Part shown: one piece after another, positions 27,378-36,200 of the stretch
How positions within the stretch are numbered: position 1 is the first letter of the stretch
How the letters are laid out: every line of letters starts with the position of its first letter
Assembly: GCA_003151275.1 (NCBI GenBank)
Contig: PLXC01000074.1
Coordinates: 56,134-120,133, forward strand
DNA: 64,000 nt
Direction: 5' to 3'
Source: Candidatus Melainabacteria bacterium
GTDB taxonomy: Bacteria; Cyanobacteriota; Vampirovibrionia; Obscuribacterales; Obscuribacteraceae
Notes under the pieces: generated by a model
What the model was told of the DNA's origin: nothing
The model's database searches: none
Seen by the model: the letters and a program-made list of their open reading frames with translations, nothing else
Program-made: the position numbers and the translations under genes

Positions 27378-27980
27378 CTATTGGACCTTCAAAAAATAAT
27401 CGAACATTAGGTGGGTGAACACTTTTAGGGGATCGGAATTTTTGAGAATTTTCGCTCGTCCCAGAGCGCCTTTCATCGCCATGCTAAAGAACTCGGCAAG
27501 TTCCCTGCTGTCATAGCACTTAGATATTTCGCCTAACTCTTGAGCTTCGCTGATGCAAGCGGCAAACACAGCCAGCGACTCGTCGCCGATCTCTTTCAAT
27601 CGATTGCGAAAAATTTCGCTTTGATCTGCCATTTCCTGGCTTAGATTTTCGATCAAACATCCTTTTCTACACTCATTCTGTTCCAACTGGCGGCGAAGTT
27701 CTTCGCAGTAATTTCGAAGGCGCTGAATTGGCGAAACAGACTTATCTTCAAGCGGTATGCGCTTTTTAACAACGTGGTTGTCGTTGAAATAGTTGATGAT
27801 CGCTAATCCGAATTCTTCTTTGCTGTCGAAGTAATAGTAGAAAGAGCCCTTCGGAACGCCGGTCTTTTGCAAGACCTCCATGATGCCGGTATTGTTGTAA
27901 CCCTTCTCGATCATGATATCTATGCCTGCTTCGAGCAGTTGCATTTTGGTGCTTTCTTTAGTGGAACTATTTCTAGTCAT
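27378..27980 (-). CDS. TetR-family regulator, NemR/AcuR type
   Basis: 200 residues from the ATG at 27980; a GTG at 28025 is also in frame but has no ribosome site. The N-terminal helix-turn-helix reads TGIMEVLQKTGVPKGSFYYY. The C-terminal ligand domain contains ECRKGCLIENLSQEMADQSE, which closely follows the NemR/AcuR signature with the redox- or electrophile-sensing Cys before the LxxNLxxE motif. By family it represses genes for removal of electrophiles or hypochlorite, typically an Old Yellow Enzyme. Two matching operator-like sites flank this gene and an Old Yellow Enzyme gene is 0.7 kb away. Confidence 0.85.
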   Translation of the reverse strand: MTRNSSTKESTKMQLLEAGIDIMIEKGYNNTGIMEVLQKTGVPKGSFYYYFDSKEEFGLAIINYFNDNHVVKKRIPLEDKSVSPIQRLRNYCEELRRQLEQNECRKGCLIENLSQEMADQSEIFRNRLKEIGDESLAVFAACISEAQELGEISKCYDSRELAEFFSMAMKGALGRAKILKNSDPLKVFTHLMFDYFLKVQ

Positions 27981-28034
27981 TTTTTTCCGACTGCCTTCTG
28001 TTTTTGATTTCCATTCCTCGGTCACATTTACATA

Positions 28035-28051
28035 TTAGACCGGTCGTCTAT
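28035..28051. promoter_or_regulatory. operator-like palindrome, site 2
   Basis: TTAGACCGGTCGTCTAT, with arms TAGAC/GTCTA around GACCGGTC. It lies 55 bp upstream of the TetR start, suggesting autoregulation. The rest of the 27981-28297 gap has a short direct repeat ACGCCCGAA near 28235-28275 and nothing else I can name. Confidence 0.6.
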
Positions 28052-28297
28052 AAACGTCAAGCCCCTCATTCGAAAAACGCAGAAAATGTCCGCCGCGCCC
28101 GTTGTGGGTGAACAATCCCAACTCTTTACGTCAGTACATGGCAATTTCGCACGTCACTGATGGGACTTGGAATGACGTTGCGTAGCCTTACTAATTCTTG
28201 GGTTAGATTGAACGACTGCGCGATTCGAAAATACCCCATAAACGCCCGAAGCGCCAGTTACCTGACGCCCGAACTGCCCTAAACTTTTAAAACTTGA

Positions 28298-28564
28298 TTA
28301 GTCGAGTGGAAACCAACGACCTTGCTTATCGCCTATCCAATATCCGCCGTCGGCAGATTGGACCATGCAATAGTTGGCGTTGCGTTTTACCTTGGTGCCG
28401 CTTGCATACACTGCTTGAAGCACATGTCCTTCGCTGTCGGTATCAATAGTGGTGCCATCACATAGGGTGCTAGTGTGAACGCCAGTCATGTTAGTGGTCA
28501 GCTGCCGTTGGTTGATTGCGGCGGCTTGGTAGGCTGCGGGATTGAATACTAGCGTTCCGGACAT
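28298..28564 (-). CDS. small orphan protein, 88 residues
   Basis: Started at the ATG at 28564 (GAGAGG upstream) rather than ten codons earlier. No signal peptide or membrane segment. The C-terminal half looks beta-rich (CDGTTIDTDSEGHVLQAVYA and GGYWIGDKQGRWFPLD) with repeated Gly turns, like a small barrel. Two cysteines. No family recognised, and no neighbour gives context. Confidence 0.6.
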   Translation of the reverse strand: MSGTLVFNPAAYQAAAINQRQLTTNMTGVHTSTLCDGTTIDTDSEGHVLQAVYASGTKVKRNANYCMVQSADGGYWIGDKQGRWFPLD

Positions 28565-28889
28565 GTGGTGTAACCTCTCGTTTCCTTGAATCACATACTA
28601 AAGTTGATTTGTGAGTTGTTGGTGAGAACTCAGTTATTCGCTTAGTCGGGGTTGCGAACTTCCATGCACCTATTAAGCTATAAAGTTGTTACCGAGATGT
28701 TACGTCTGAACTGTTTCAAAAATATTCCACTCTTTTTCTTCCGACGATGGATACATCATCGGTCACGACTTTGAGCAAAGTTTGAGCAGGGACGCAAACT
28801 CGCCACTTTCCTTTTAGGAAATGGAGCGCGGATTTTCAATCCGCCTCCACTAGCCCGAAATAGTTGGGCACTCGATTCGGCAGCTGTTT
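28565..28889. other. gap holding a REP-like hairpin and a terminator-like stem
   Basis: 325 bp with no gene. At 28821-28848 lies ATGGAGC-GCGGATT-TTC-AATCCGC-CTCC, a 7-bp perfect stem with a 3-nt loop plus pairing GGA/TCC outside. At 28853-28868 CCC/GGG pairs flank GAAATAGTT near the end of the next gene. The first belongs to the TGGAGCGC-type dispersed repeats; the second could help end the 28890 gene transcript. Confidence 0.55.
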
Positions 28890-29429
28890 CTATTTATTGA
28901 AAAATGGACTAATGCTGGCACCAAGAAAGACCAACATAGCACCGACTTGCGTGGCAAAGGCAGACATCATCGAGCTTGCTCCGCCCTCTTCAACGTCAGC
29001 AGGCTGACCAAGGGCTGTCAGATACATTAATGTAGTGTCGCGAGCTGGACTGAGCAAAAGACCCACTAAAAGCCCAGCAACAACCGCGGCTATTATCTTC
29101 GTGCCTAGTTTATAGGAGGCCACGCGATGAAGCATTTTTCCGACACCAATTCCGACTGCGAGCAGGATCAACCAGGAAAAAATGCTGTATCCCATCATCA
29201 GACTGCTCTGCACGCTTCCAAACAAAAATCCCGCAATCAGAGCTACTACAGACGTCCTAATTAAAATCGCCGGGCTAGTTTTGACCACATGACTGGTGAA
29301 CCGTGCGGCGCATTTTTTGCAGCGAGATCCGACTGCGCATTGGACCATGCACTTAGGGCAAATCGGTTCGCTGCAATCCTGGCAGCGTAATCGTGCGTCT
29401 GTATGGTCGTGTTTGGGAATTATTGACAC
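28890..29429 (-). CDS. zinc-ribbon membrane protein
   Basis: 179 residues. The N-terminus carries a B-box-like Cys cluster (CQDCSEPICPKCM, then CAVGSRCKKC), eight Cys in about 30 residues, sufficient for two zinc sites. About four membrane helices follow, starting ILIRTSVVALIAGFLFG near 55. The layout resembles B-box/rhomboid-like membrane proteins, but no rhomboid GxSx or His motif is seen. Function unknown. Confidence 0.75.
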   Translation of the reverse strand: MSIIPKHDHTDARLRCQDCSEPICPKCMVQCAVGSRCKKCAARFTSHVVKTSPAILIRTSVVALIAGFLFGSVQSSLMMGYSIFSWLILLAVGIGVGKMLHRVASYKLGTKIIAAVVAGLLVGLLLSPARDTTLMYLTALGQPADVEEGGASSMMSAFATQVGAMLVFLGASISPFFNK

Positions 29430-29477
29430 ATGCCACCGCTGAGTTTGTGTTCTTCATTTCTTATACCCTCGTTTTTG

Positions 29478-29635
29478 TATAAAATAGGAGGTGCCCAAAT
29501 CAGCTTTGAAATGCAAAGTGCCCGTACCAGCTTTGGTTACGGGCTTTACGAGTCTTTCGGAAGACGAGTCCTAAGGGAGGTTCAATGACGATCGTGGATA
29601 GGGCACCGGATGCGGCGCTCGTAAGGCAAAACATC
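29478..29635 (+). ncRNA. candidate structured RNA of unknown class
   Basis: The stretch folds by eye into a closing stem GGTGCCC (29490-29496)/GGGCACC (29601-29607). Inside are three hairpins: CTTTG/CAAAG (about 29503-29517), GCCCGTA/TACGGGC (29520-29544) and GTCTT-tcgg-AAGAC (29552-29565). A further GGATG/CATCC stem follows. A good -10 box TATAAAAT is at 29478-29485 on this strand. I could not match it to tRNA, tmRNA, SRP, RNase P, 6S or a riboswitch I know. It lies between two minus-strand genes. The strand and the boundaries are uncertain. Confidence 0.35.
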
Positions 29636-29655
29636 CAGACTAAGACACTTCCAGA

Positions 29656-29877
29656 CTAATACATGTTTTGTTTGGCGTGCGAAGCTACATAGCTCGTTCG
29701 GTCGGTCAAACTTTTGATGAAACCGTTTTGAATCCCATAAAACATACCGAATGCCACACAAAGAATGATCACTGAAAACGCTATGGCGCTTCCAAATTCT
29801 TGATTCCCTTGTCCAGATTCTTCGCAGATAAACTTGAGAATGAAATCGTTAATGCTTTTCAGGGTGTTTGTCCTCAA
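29656..29877 (-). CDS. Flp-pilin-like small membrane protein
   Basis: 73 residues with one hydrophobic helix at about 30-50 (FGSAIAFSVIILCVAFGMFY) preceded by a short charged stretch (CEESGQGNQEFG). The G/Q-E-F before the helix resembles the processing site of Flp/Fap-type pilins or TadE-like proteins. No tad genes are nearby, so assignment rests on this layout. The ATG at 29877 has a weak upstream site. Confidence 0.55.
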   Translation of the reverse strand: MRTNTLKSINDFILKFICEESGQGNQEFGSAIAFSVIILCVAFGMFYGIQNGFIKSLTDRTSYVASHAKQNMY

Positions 29878-29952
29878 AAAGGTCGAGCACTAAGATAACA
29901 CGGACTGCAAAGATGAGCAATGAATAAAAGCCTCACGCGATCAGTGCTTGGG

Positions 29953-30007
29953 CTTACTCAGTACTGGACGATTACTTGAACTTACTCAGTATTTGGACTT
30001 ACTCAGG
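29953..30007. repeat. three short CTTACTCAG repeats
   Basis: CTTACTCAGTA occurs at 29953 and 29981, and CTTACTCAG again at 29998, just after the ferrochelatase stop codon region. Role unknown. Confidence 0.6.
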
Positions 30008-31043
30008 GCCTACTTGCGGTACTTTGAACCGTCGGTCGCACTCCCGCTGGACAACAGGTAGCAGCGCATTCATCGCCTCTTGGACCTTGATCGCCTAAAG
30101 CCAGTCGGGGAGCAGACAAATCTATTCGCTCTTGGACAAGTTGCCGGATCATTTTTACGAAAGCTGGGTGCGTTCCTGCGGTTCCAGCACGCACCATCTG
30201 TACGCCCAATTGATCGCAAAGTTGTTTTGCTTCTGTGTCTAAGTCGAAGATCACTTCTATGTGATCGGATACGAACCCGATTGGTGCAATTACCAATTTG
30301 TCGCAACCCCGAGCGTGCAATGCGCGAATGTGATCGCAGATATCCGGTTCCAACCAAGGTTGAGTTGCTGGACCACTTCGACTTTGAAAACAAACTTGCC
30401 AATTCTTTGCGTTCGCGCTGTCTGAAACTAGTCGCGCTGTTTCTTGCAGCTGTGAGACGTAGTCACAGCTAGAAGCCATTGATATCGGGATGCTGTGTGC
30501 AGTGAACGCCACGTGAACATCGCCTCGTTTATCACCAAACTGTTCCAATGAATTTTCCAGTCGTTCTGCATTCGCCTCGATAAATCCCGGGTGATTGTAG
30601 AAAGCTCGCAATTTGTCTATCTGCAGGCTTTTGCCCTGATCTAATTGTTCTTGCGCAGCAGCAATATTTTCACGGTATTGCCGGCAACTTGAATAAGAAC
30701 TGTAGGCTGCCGTGACGAATGCTAGTGTCTTTTGGATACCGTCAACTTGCATCTGCTTAACGGTGTCAGTCAGCATGGGATGCCAGTTTCGATTGCCCCA
30801 GTAGATTGGTAAGTGAGGACCGTTTTCTGCAAATTCTGTTTTCAAAGCTGCAATCAAATTTCGGTTTTGTTCGTTTATTGGAGATATGCCCTCGAACAAC
30901 TCGTAGTGATGGGCGACAGCGTGCATCCGCTCTGGCGGCACGTTTCGCCCCCTCAAGACATTTCCCAAAAAAGGCATAACGTCATTCATTCCCTCTGGAC
31001 CACCAAACGAAACAAGCAGAATTGCGTCATATTTTTCGGTCAT
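30003..31043 (-). CDS. hemH: ferrochelatase (protoporphyrin or coproporphyrin type)
   Basis: 346 residues. Inserts iron into a porphyrin in haem synthesis, on the cytoplasmic side. Signature stretches are LLVSFGGPEGMNDVMPFL, the metal-site His in FTAHSIPISMASSCDYV and IAPIGFVSDHIEVIFDLDTE with the second catalytic Glu. The C-terminus carries CAATCCP and single Cys residues upstream (C235-type in QVCFQS), which fits a [2Fe-2S] cluster as in some actinobacterial and proteobacterial enzymes. Whether it uses coproporphyrin III or protoporphyrin IX cannot be told. No other haem gene adjoins. Start ATG at 31043. Confidence 0.93.
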   Translation of the reverse strand: MTEKYDAILLVSFGGPEGMNDVMPFLGNVLRGRNVPPERMHAVAHHYELFEGISPINEQNRNLIAALKTEFAENGPHLPIYWGNRNWHPMLTDTVKQMQVDGIQKTLAFVTAAYSSYSSCRQYRENIAAAQEQLDQGKSLQIDKLRAFYNHPGFIEANAERLENSLEQFGDKRGDVHVAFTAHSIPISMASSCDYVSQLQETARLVSDSANAKNWQVCFQSRSGPATQPWLEPDICDHIRALHARGCDKLVIAPIGFVSDHIEVIFDLDTEAKQLCDQLGVQMVRAGTAGTHPAFVKMIRQLVQERIDLSAPRLALGDQGPRGDECAATCCPAGVRPTVQSTASRP

Positions 31044-31494
31044 TTCGGGTTCCAGAGTGGGGTTTCAGACGTACTAAGTTTGACAGAAAGAGCAGCAATA
31101 AAAGTGTTGCGTAAAGCAAAGATTCGTTATGGATTTTACTAGTGTTTAGCACATATCGAACATATAATTGTAATAAGAACGAAACAACTGAGGGTTTGTT
31201 CGAAATCGGAGTCCCAAGTCAAATGTCAAAACCAGCTATCAAAAAAAATAACTGCCAGGGTTAGTGACAGGGTGCATTCCTGAGCTAGGCCAGAAGCCGA
31301 TTGAGCTGTTTGTCGAACGGCAGAGAACGCAGAAAAATATCGTAATTATCGTCGAATAGGCGAAGTAGTAATTCGGAAAAAACTGTTACGGCTCGTGTGC
31401 TTGTCACAACCACGAGTTAGATAACGCTATCGTTCTTGCAGCCCGCTGCACGTCACACTTTTGTGCGACGGATTAGATCCCCTAAGGTAATTTT
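31044..31494. other. divergent gap with a structured leader before the sigma gene
   Basis: 451 bp without a gene between hemH (leftward) and the sigma gene (rightward). A rightward -10-type box TATAAT lies at 31163-31168. Close to the sigma start three hairpins stand in a row: CTCGTG...CACGAG (31392-31416, with inner TTGT/ACAA), GATA-acgc-TATC (31420-31431) and CGTCACAC-tttt-GTGCGACG (31451-31470). AAGG is at the ribosome site before ATG 31495. The row could form a regulated 5' leader. Confidence 0.45.
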
Positions 31495-32598
31495 ATGAGT
31501 AACCAGACATACGAATCGGAACTGGATTTGGTATCACTGCTTAACGTCAAAGCCTCGATCACTGGGTTCGATACAGTTGCTGAATTCGGTGCGAAGCCGG
31601 TGCTTAAAACGCGCGGTCGAAAGAAAATCAAGGCTGATGAAGAATCTATTGACGAATCTGACGAGTTTTCTTTCAAGGAAAAAGTTGATCCACCAACAAC
31701 GCCAGAAACGGACTCTTCAACAGTTGATCCACCAACAACGCCAGAGGCGGACACTTCAACTGATGTCTGGCGCGGTGTAATTTGGTGGTATCTGCATGAA
31801 GTGGCAAAACATCGTTTGCTAAGCGGACAAGAAGAGATTGAACTGGGACGCGCCAATCAATTTGGTGATCGAGCGTCTCGAGATCAACTGGTTGCTGGAA
31901 ACTTGCGACTGGTGATAAGTATCGCCAAACGCTACACGCATCAGGGTCTAGAGCTTGAGGATCTAATTCAAGAAGGCAATTTGGGTCTAATGCAAGCAGT
32001 TCGAAAATTTGATCCGACAATGGGCAACAAGTTTTCGACATATGCCACCTGGTGGATACGACAAGGTATAACGCGAGCTTTGTCGAACAAGGGACGAATA
32101 ATTCGATTGCCGGTTCATGTACACGAAATTCTCTTCAAGCTAAGACGTGCAGCAAAGCCTTTCTATCAAAAACTTGGACGTTACCCTACTGTTGAGGAAC
32201 TTGCTTCTGAAACTGGAATTAGCGAAGCCGAAATCGAGCATGTTCTCAAGAGTAGTATGTCGATGTTGTCGATGGATGATTTCATCGGTTCTGAAGAAGA
32301 CGAGACGATCGGCAAGTTCGTCGAGGATAAGAACTCATCACCGCCTGAGGCATACGCCGAACACACGATAATGCAGACTAAGATTGATAAGATGTTCTCC
32401 TCATTGACGGAGCAAGAACAGGTTATTTTGACAGCACTTTTTGGACTTCATGGCTGCAAGCAATTGACGGCAAGACAAGTTGCCTTGGGGCTCTCGTTGG
32501 AAGTGCAAAACGTACGTCGCATCGAAAATAAGGCATTAAGAAAATTAAGACGGGTAAATCATAATCGCACCTTGTCCGATTATATTGCTGATGCTTGA
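31495..32598 (+). CDS. group 2 sigma-70 factor (SigA/RpoD paralogue)
   Basis: 367 residues. The N-terminus is a non-conserved acidic tail (about 1-85) that holds two copies of a 14-residue unit, [13 protein letters not shown], encoded by near-identical 42-bp DNA. Region 1.2/2 follows: [51 protein letters not shown] and [15 protein letters not shown]. Region 3 is [16 protein letters not shown] and region 4 has [20 protein letters not shown]. The long N-terminal extension, lacking region 1.1, and the lack of essential-gene context point to a non-housekeeping, group 2 factor. Confidence 0.9.
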   Translation: MSNQTYESELDLVSLLNVKASITGFDTVAEFGAKPVLKTRGRKKIKADEESIDESDEFSFKEKVDPPTTPETDSSTVDPPTTPEADTSTDVWRGVIWWYLHEVAKHRLLSGQEEIELGRANQFGDRASRDQLVAGNLRLVISIAKRYTHQGLELEDLIQEGNLGLMQAVRKFDPTMGNKFSTYATWWIRQGITRALSNKGRIIRLPVHVHEILFKLRRAAKPFYQKLGRYPTVEELASETGISEAEIEHVLKSSMSMLSMDDFIGSEEDETIGKFVEDKNSSPPEAYAEHTIMQTKIDKMFSSLTEQEQVILTALFGLHGCKQLTARQVALGLSLEVQNVRRIENKALRKLRRVNHNRTLSDYIADA

Positions 32599-32621
32599 TA
32601 CGTTCGATTCGAATTTGAGGA

Positions 32622-32750
32622 TCAGTGACCGCATTTCATGCTATTTCGGGCTTTCTCGAGTTCTTCCTGGTCGGTGGCAAATCCTGGTGTCGCGCCACAG
32701 ACCACAGCAAGAGTGCCCGCCAGAACAGCGGTCAGTGCTTTTCGGATCAC
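32622..32750 (-). CDS. very small secreted protein, 42 residues
   Basis: A GTG at 32750 has GAGAGGA six bases upstream. The product opens with a clear signal peptide (MIRKALTAVLAGTLAVVCGA, cut likely after GFA), leaving about 17 residues: TDQEELEKARNSMKCGH. The mature peptide is charged and has a single Cys. No family recognised. The overlapping plus-strand frames lack a ribosome site and coding character. Confidence 0.55.
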   Translation of the reverse strand: MIRKALTAVLAGTLAVVCGATPGFATDQEELEKARNSMKCGH

Positions 32751-32810
32751 AAATCAATCCTCTCAACAGGGCGGAAAGGATTTAATTTTGACACAAATTA
32801 AAATAGGTCG

Positions 32811-32831
32811 CGAGCCCACATAACGGGCTCG
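32811..32831 (-). terminator. hairpin with T-rich tail
   Basis: CGAGCCC and GGGCTCG pair around a 7-nt loop. On the minus strand the stem is followed by a stretch containing ATTTTAATTT. It would end the transcript of the 32902-33051 gene. Confidence 0.55.
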
Positions 32832-32901
32832 TTCGACTGATTAGAAAGAGAGATCGAGAGTCTATCCGGAGATGCTCTCGCGGAGCGGAAAACAGCTGTT
32901 T

Positions 32902-33051
32902 TTAGCTGCTTTCCCCACCGGCGGCCTGGTTGGTCGCTGCTGCAGCTGCCTTTTTGTCTTTCAAGCGCTTCCACATCTTCGCAAGTCCGATGATGATGAC
33001 GGGCATAAGCAAAACATAGGCTACAACGGTCGGATCATTGAAAGGTTCCAT
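32902..33051 (-). CDS. very small membrane protein, 49 residues
   Basis: ATG at 33051 with an ideal ribosome site AAGGAGGA upstream. One membrane helix at about 9-24 (VVAYVLLMPVIIIGLAKM) is followed by a basic stretch (WKRLKDKK) and an Ala/Gly/Ser tail. Topology N-out or N-in cannot be fixed; the positive charges after the helix favour a cytoplasmic C-terminus. No family recognised, but the start and site make expression likely. Confidence 0.7.
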   Translation of the reverse strand: MEPFNDPTVVAYVLLMPVIIIGLAKMWKRLKDKKAAAAATNQAAGGESS

Positions 33052-33137
33052 AAATGGTCCTCCTTAAGTTCAACTAACAAAATAGCACAGCAGGGTTTCC
33101 GAGGCAACCGTGCAATAAGCAATCAGCTGCTCGACAA

Positions 33138-33171
33138 CACCGTATACGGTGCCGGTGATCACCATCACCGG
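33138..33171. promoter_or_regulatory. two adjoining perfect palindromes
   Basis: CACCGTATACGGTG (33138-33151, 14 bp, perfect) is followed at once by CCGGTGAT-CACC-ATCACCGG (33152-33171, 8-bp arms). They lie 87-120 bp before the small membrane protein start and about 120 bp after the RND operon. An operator for the small gene or a terminator for the RND operon are both possible. Confidence 0.4.
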
Positions 33172-33290
33172 ACAATTCGCAATTAGTAATGGCACGAGTA
33201 GCGCCCATATTGATTGTGAATTCCGGTGGCATGTGGAAGTGCTAAGCAGCGCTATAAAACCCCATAGGATTTGCGCTTAATTAGGCGTAA

Positions 33291-36200
33291 TCAATCGACC
33301 TTAAGGCGCTTGTGACCGACCACAGACTCCACCGCTACGTAGATTACAGGCACGATATAGAGGCTGACGATTGACGACAGCAGCATGCCTCCGCAGACTG
33401 CGGTGCCAAGTGAGTGGCGGCTGGCCGCTCCTGCCCCTTCTGCGAAAACGAGGGGCAAGATGCCCATAATGAAAGCGAATGTAGTCATGAGGATTGGGCG
33501 CAGGCGAATGCTGGCTGCTCGGGTGACTGCCTCAATCGGGCTAGCGCCCTGATGGCGTAGTTGATTGGCAAATTCGACAATCAGAATCGCGTTTTTGCTT
33601 ACCAATCCGACCAGCATCACCAATCCGATTTGACAGAAAATATCGTTCTGCAATCCGCGCAACCATTGAGCCAGCAGTGCGCCGAGCATGGCGCTGGGGA
33701 CAGCCAGAAGAATAATGATTGGGTCAGAAAAACTTTCATATTGAGCGCAGAGCACCAGAAAGACAAAGACAATCCCCAGGGCAAAGATTATGAATGCCTT
33801 CGATCCGGCTTCTACTTCTTCCAACGAAATACCGGACCATTCGTATTTCATGCCTTCCGGCAACACTTTTTTGGCGATATCTTCCATCGCATCCATGCCC
33901 TGCCCAGAGCTGTACCCAGGCGCAGGTGACCCGTTCAGCTCGGTAGAGCGGAACAAGTTGTAGTGATTGATAGTTTGAGGAGCAGTGGTGCGCGAAATTG
34001 TGACGATGCTGCTGAGCGGAATCATTTGGTTCTTTCCAGAGCGCACATAAAACTGATTGATGTTGTTCGGATTGGAGCGGAACAGTTGGTCGGCTTGCAC
34101 ATAAACTCGGTAAATGCGTGTGCCAATGTCGATGTCGTTGACATAAGCTGAGCCCAGAAATATTTGCAGGGTTGTAAAAACATCGTTTAGCATAATGCCG
34201 AGCGCCTTCGTTTTGTCTCGCAAGATGCCGATCACTAATTGAGGGCTATTTGCGGAGAAGGTAGAGAACACGCCTTTTAGCGCTGGTGATTGGTTCGCCG
34301 CTCGACTGAGTTTATTGGTGACCGTGGAAAGTAGGTTGATGTCGGAGCCGTCGACATCTTGAAGTTCAAATACAAATCCACCAAAGTTACCCAAACCTTG
34401 AATCGCTGGAGGATTGAATGGAATCACGGTAGCGTCTGAGATTTGACTGAGTGGAGCTCGCAAGCGATCGATGATCGAGTCTAGATCTTGTCCCTTACCT
34501 TTGCGTTCAGTCCACGGTTTTAGATTGGAAAAAATCAAAGCGTTATTCGGTTTGTTTCCATTGAAACCAAAACCAGCAACACCGAAAGATGACTGAATCT
34601 GCGGATCTTTGTCTTCAATCTTTTCGATTTGTTTGAGCACATCGATTGTGTAATTGAGTGACACCCCTTCTGGGGCTTGGACGATCGTGATGAAGTAGCC
34701 GGAATCTTCGTTGGGAATAAATCCGGTTGGCACCTTCTGGAAGAGCCAGTACGTGGCGAACAACGATCCGATAAACAAGATAATTACTACAGGACTGAAG
34801 CGCAACACCATGGCCAGGCTAGCGGCATAACCCTTGCGAAGTAGATCGATAGCGGCGTTGATCAAATTGAAGAAGAAGTTGTGCTTCTCTTCTTTTTCGC
34901 TCAGCCAGATCGCGCAAAGCGCTGGTGTCAGAGTCAGTGCGTTGAAAGTGGAAATTGCCACGGCGCAAGCGATCGTTAAGGCAAACTGCTTATACAGTTG
35001 CCCTGTTGTGCCGGGAAAATAAGCGACTGGAATGAACACCGCGATCAGCACCAAAGAAATCGCGATCACCGCGCCGGTGACCTCGGCCATGCCGGCAGAG
35101 GCAGCTTCGGAAGGTTTCATTTGTTTTTCGTGGATGAATCTGCTTATGTTTTCAATAACAACGATGGCGTCGTCGACAACAAGTCCGGTTGCCAAAGTGA
35201 TACCAAATAAGGTGAGTGTATTTACCGAAAACCCCAGCAACTTCATGCATGCCAGTGTGCCGATCAAGGAGACGGGGATAGTAACGGCAGGAATAATCGT
35301 AGTCCGCCAATTTTGCAAGAATACGAAGATAACGATGACTACGAGAACGATGGCGATCGCCAGCGTTTTCATTACTTCTTTGATTGATTCAGTGACGGCA
35401 AGAGTGGTGTCAAAGGCATAGTCATAGGCAATACCTGGAGGAAAGCGCTTAGACAGCCGCGTTATTTCCTCGCGCACACCTTTGACCACTTCCATGGCAT
35501 TCGATCCGGGGCGCTGAAATATCCCGATGCCGAGAGCGTCTCTGCCGCGATAACGCACCACTGTCTGATAGTCTTCAGCGCCTAGTTCCGCTCGCCCAAC
35601 GTCTTTGAGGCGGATCAAAGAGCCATCCTCGCCCGTTTTAATGATCAGATTTTCGAATTCAACAGCGGTTCGCAAACGACCTTGCGTCTTTACGCTCATC
35701 TGATACATCTGATTGGCAGGAGCCGGTTGTTGACCGATCTGACCTGCCGCTACCTGCACATTTTGTTCGGCGACTGCTTTTGTCACATCAGCGGGAGTCA
35801 GGTCTTGCTGAGCCAAACGATTGGGGTCCAGCCATAAGCGCATTGAGTATTTGCGTTCACCAAAAATGATTACGTCGCCGACACCCTTAACACGCTTCAA
35901 CGCATCTTTTAAATAGACATCAGCATAGTTGCTGAGAAACTGCGTAGTGTATCTGCCATCTGGAGAGCCGATTCCGATCGCGAGCAAGAAGGAGTTAGAA
36001 ACTTTGTTGACGCTCACACCGGTTCGTTTGACTTCGTCTGGCAACCTTCCCTGCACTGCATTGACGCGACTTTGCACGTCAACAGCTGCCAGGTCTACAT
36101 CACGTTCGAGATCGAAGGTAACGTTGATGCTGCTGCTACCATCGTTGCCACTCGTAGAAGTGATGTATTTGACACCTGTTGCACCGTTGATCTGTTGTTC

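Noticed and set aside
29490..29607. tRNA or tmRNA
   Set aside because: GGTTCAAT recalls a T-loop, but no T-stem, anticodon arm or CCA end can be formed, and the length is not right.
32585..32823. Plus-strand frames of 61-66 residues
   Set aside because: No ribosome site or signal; the minus-strand 42-residue frame on the same DNA has both a site and a signal peptide.
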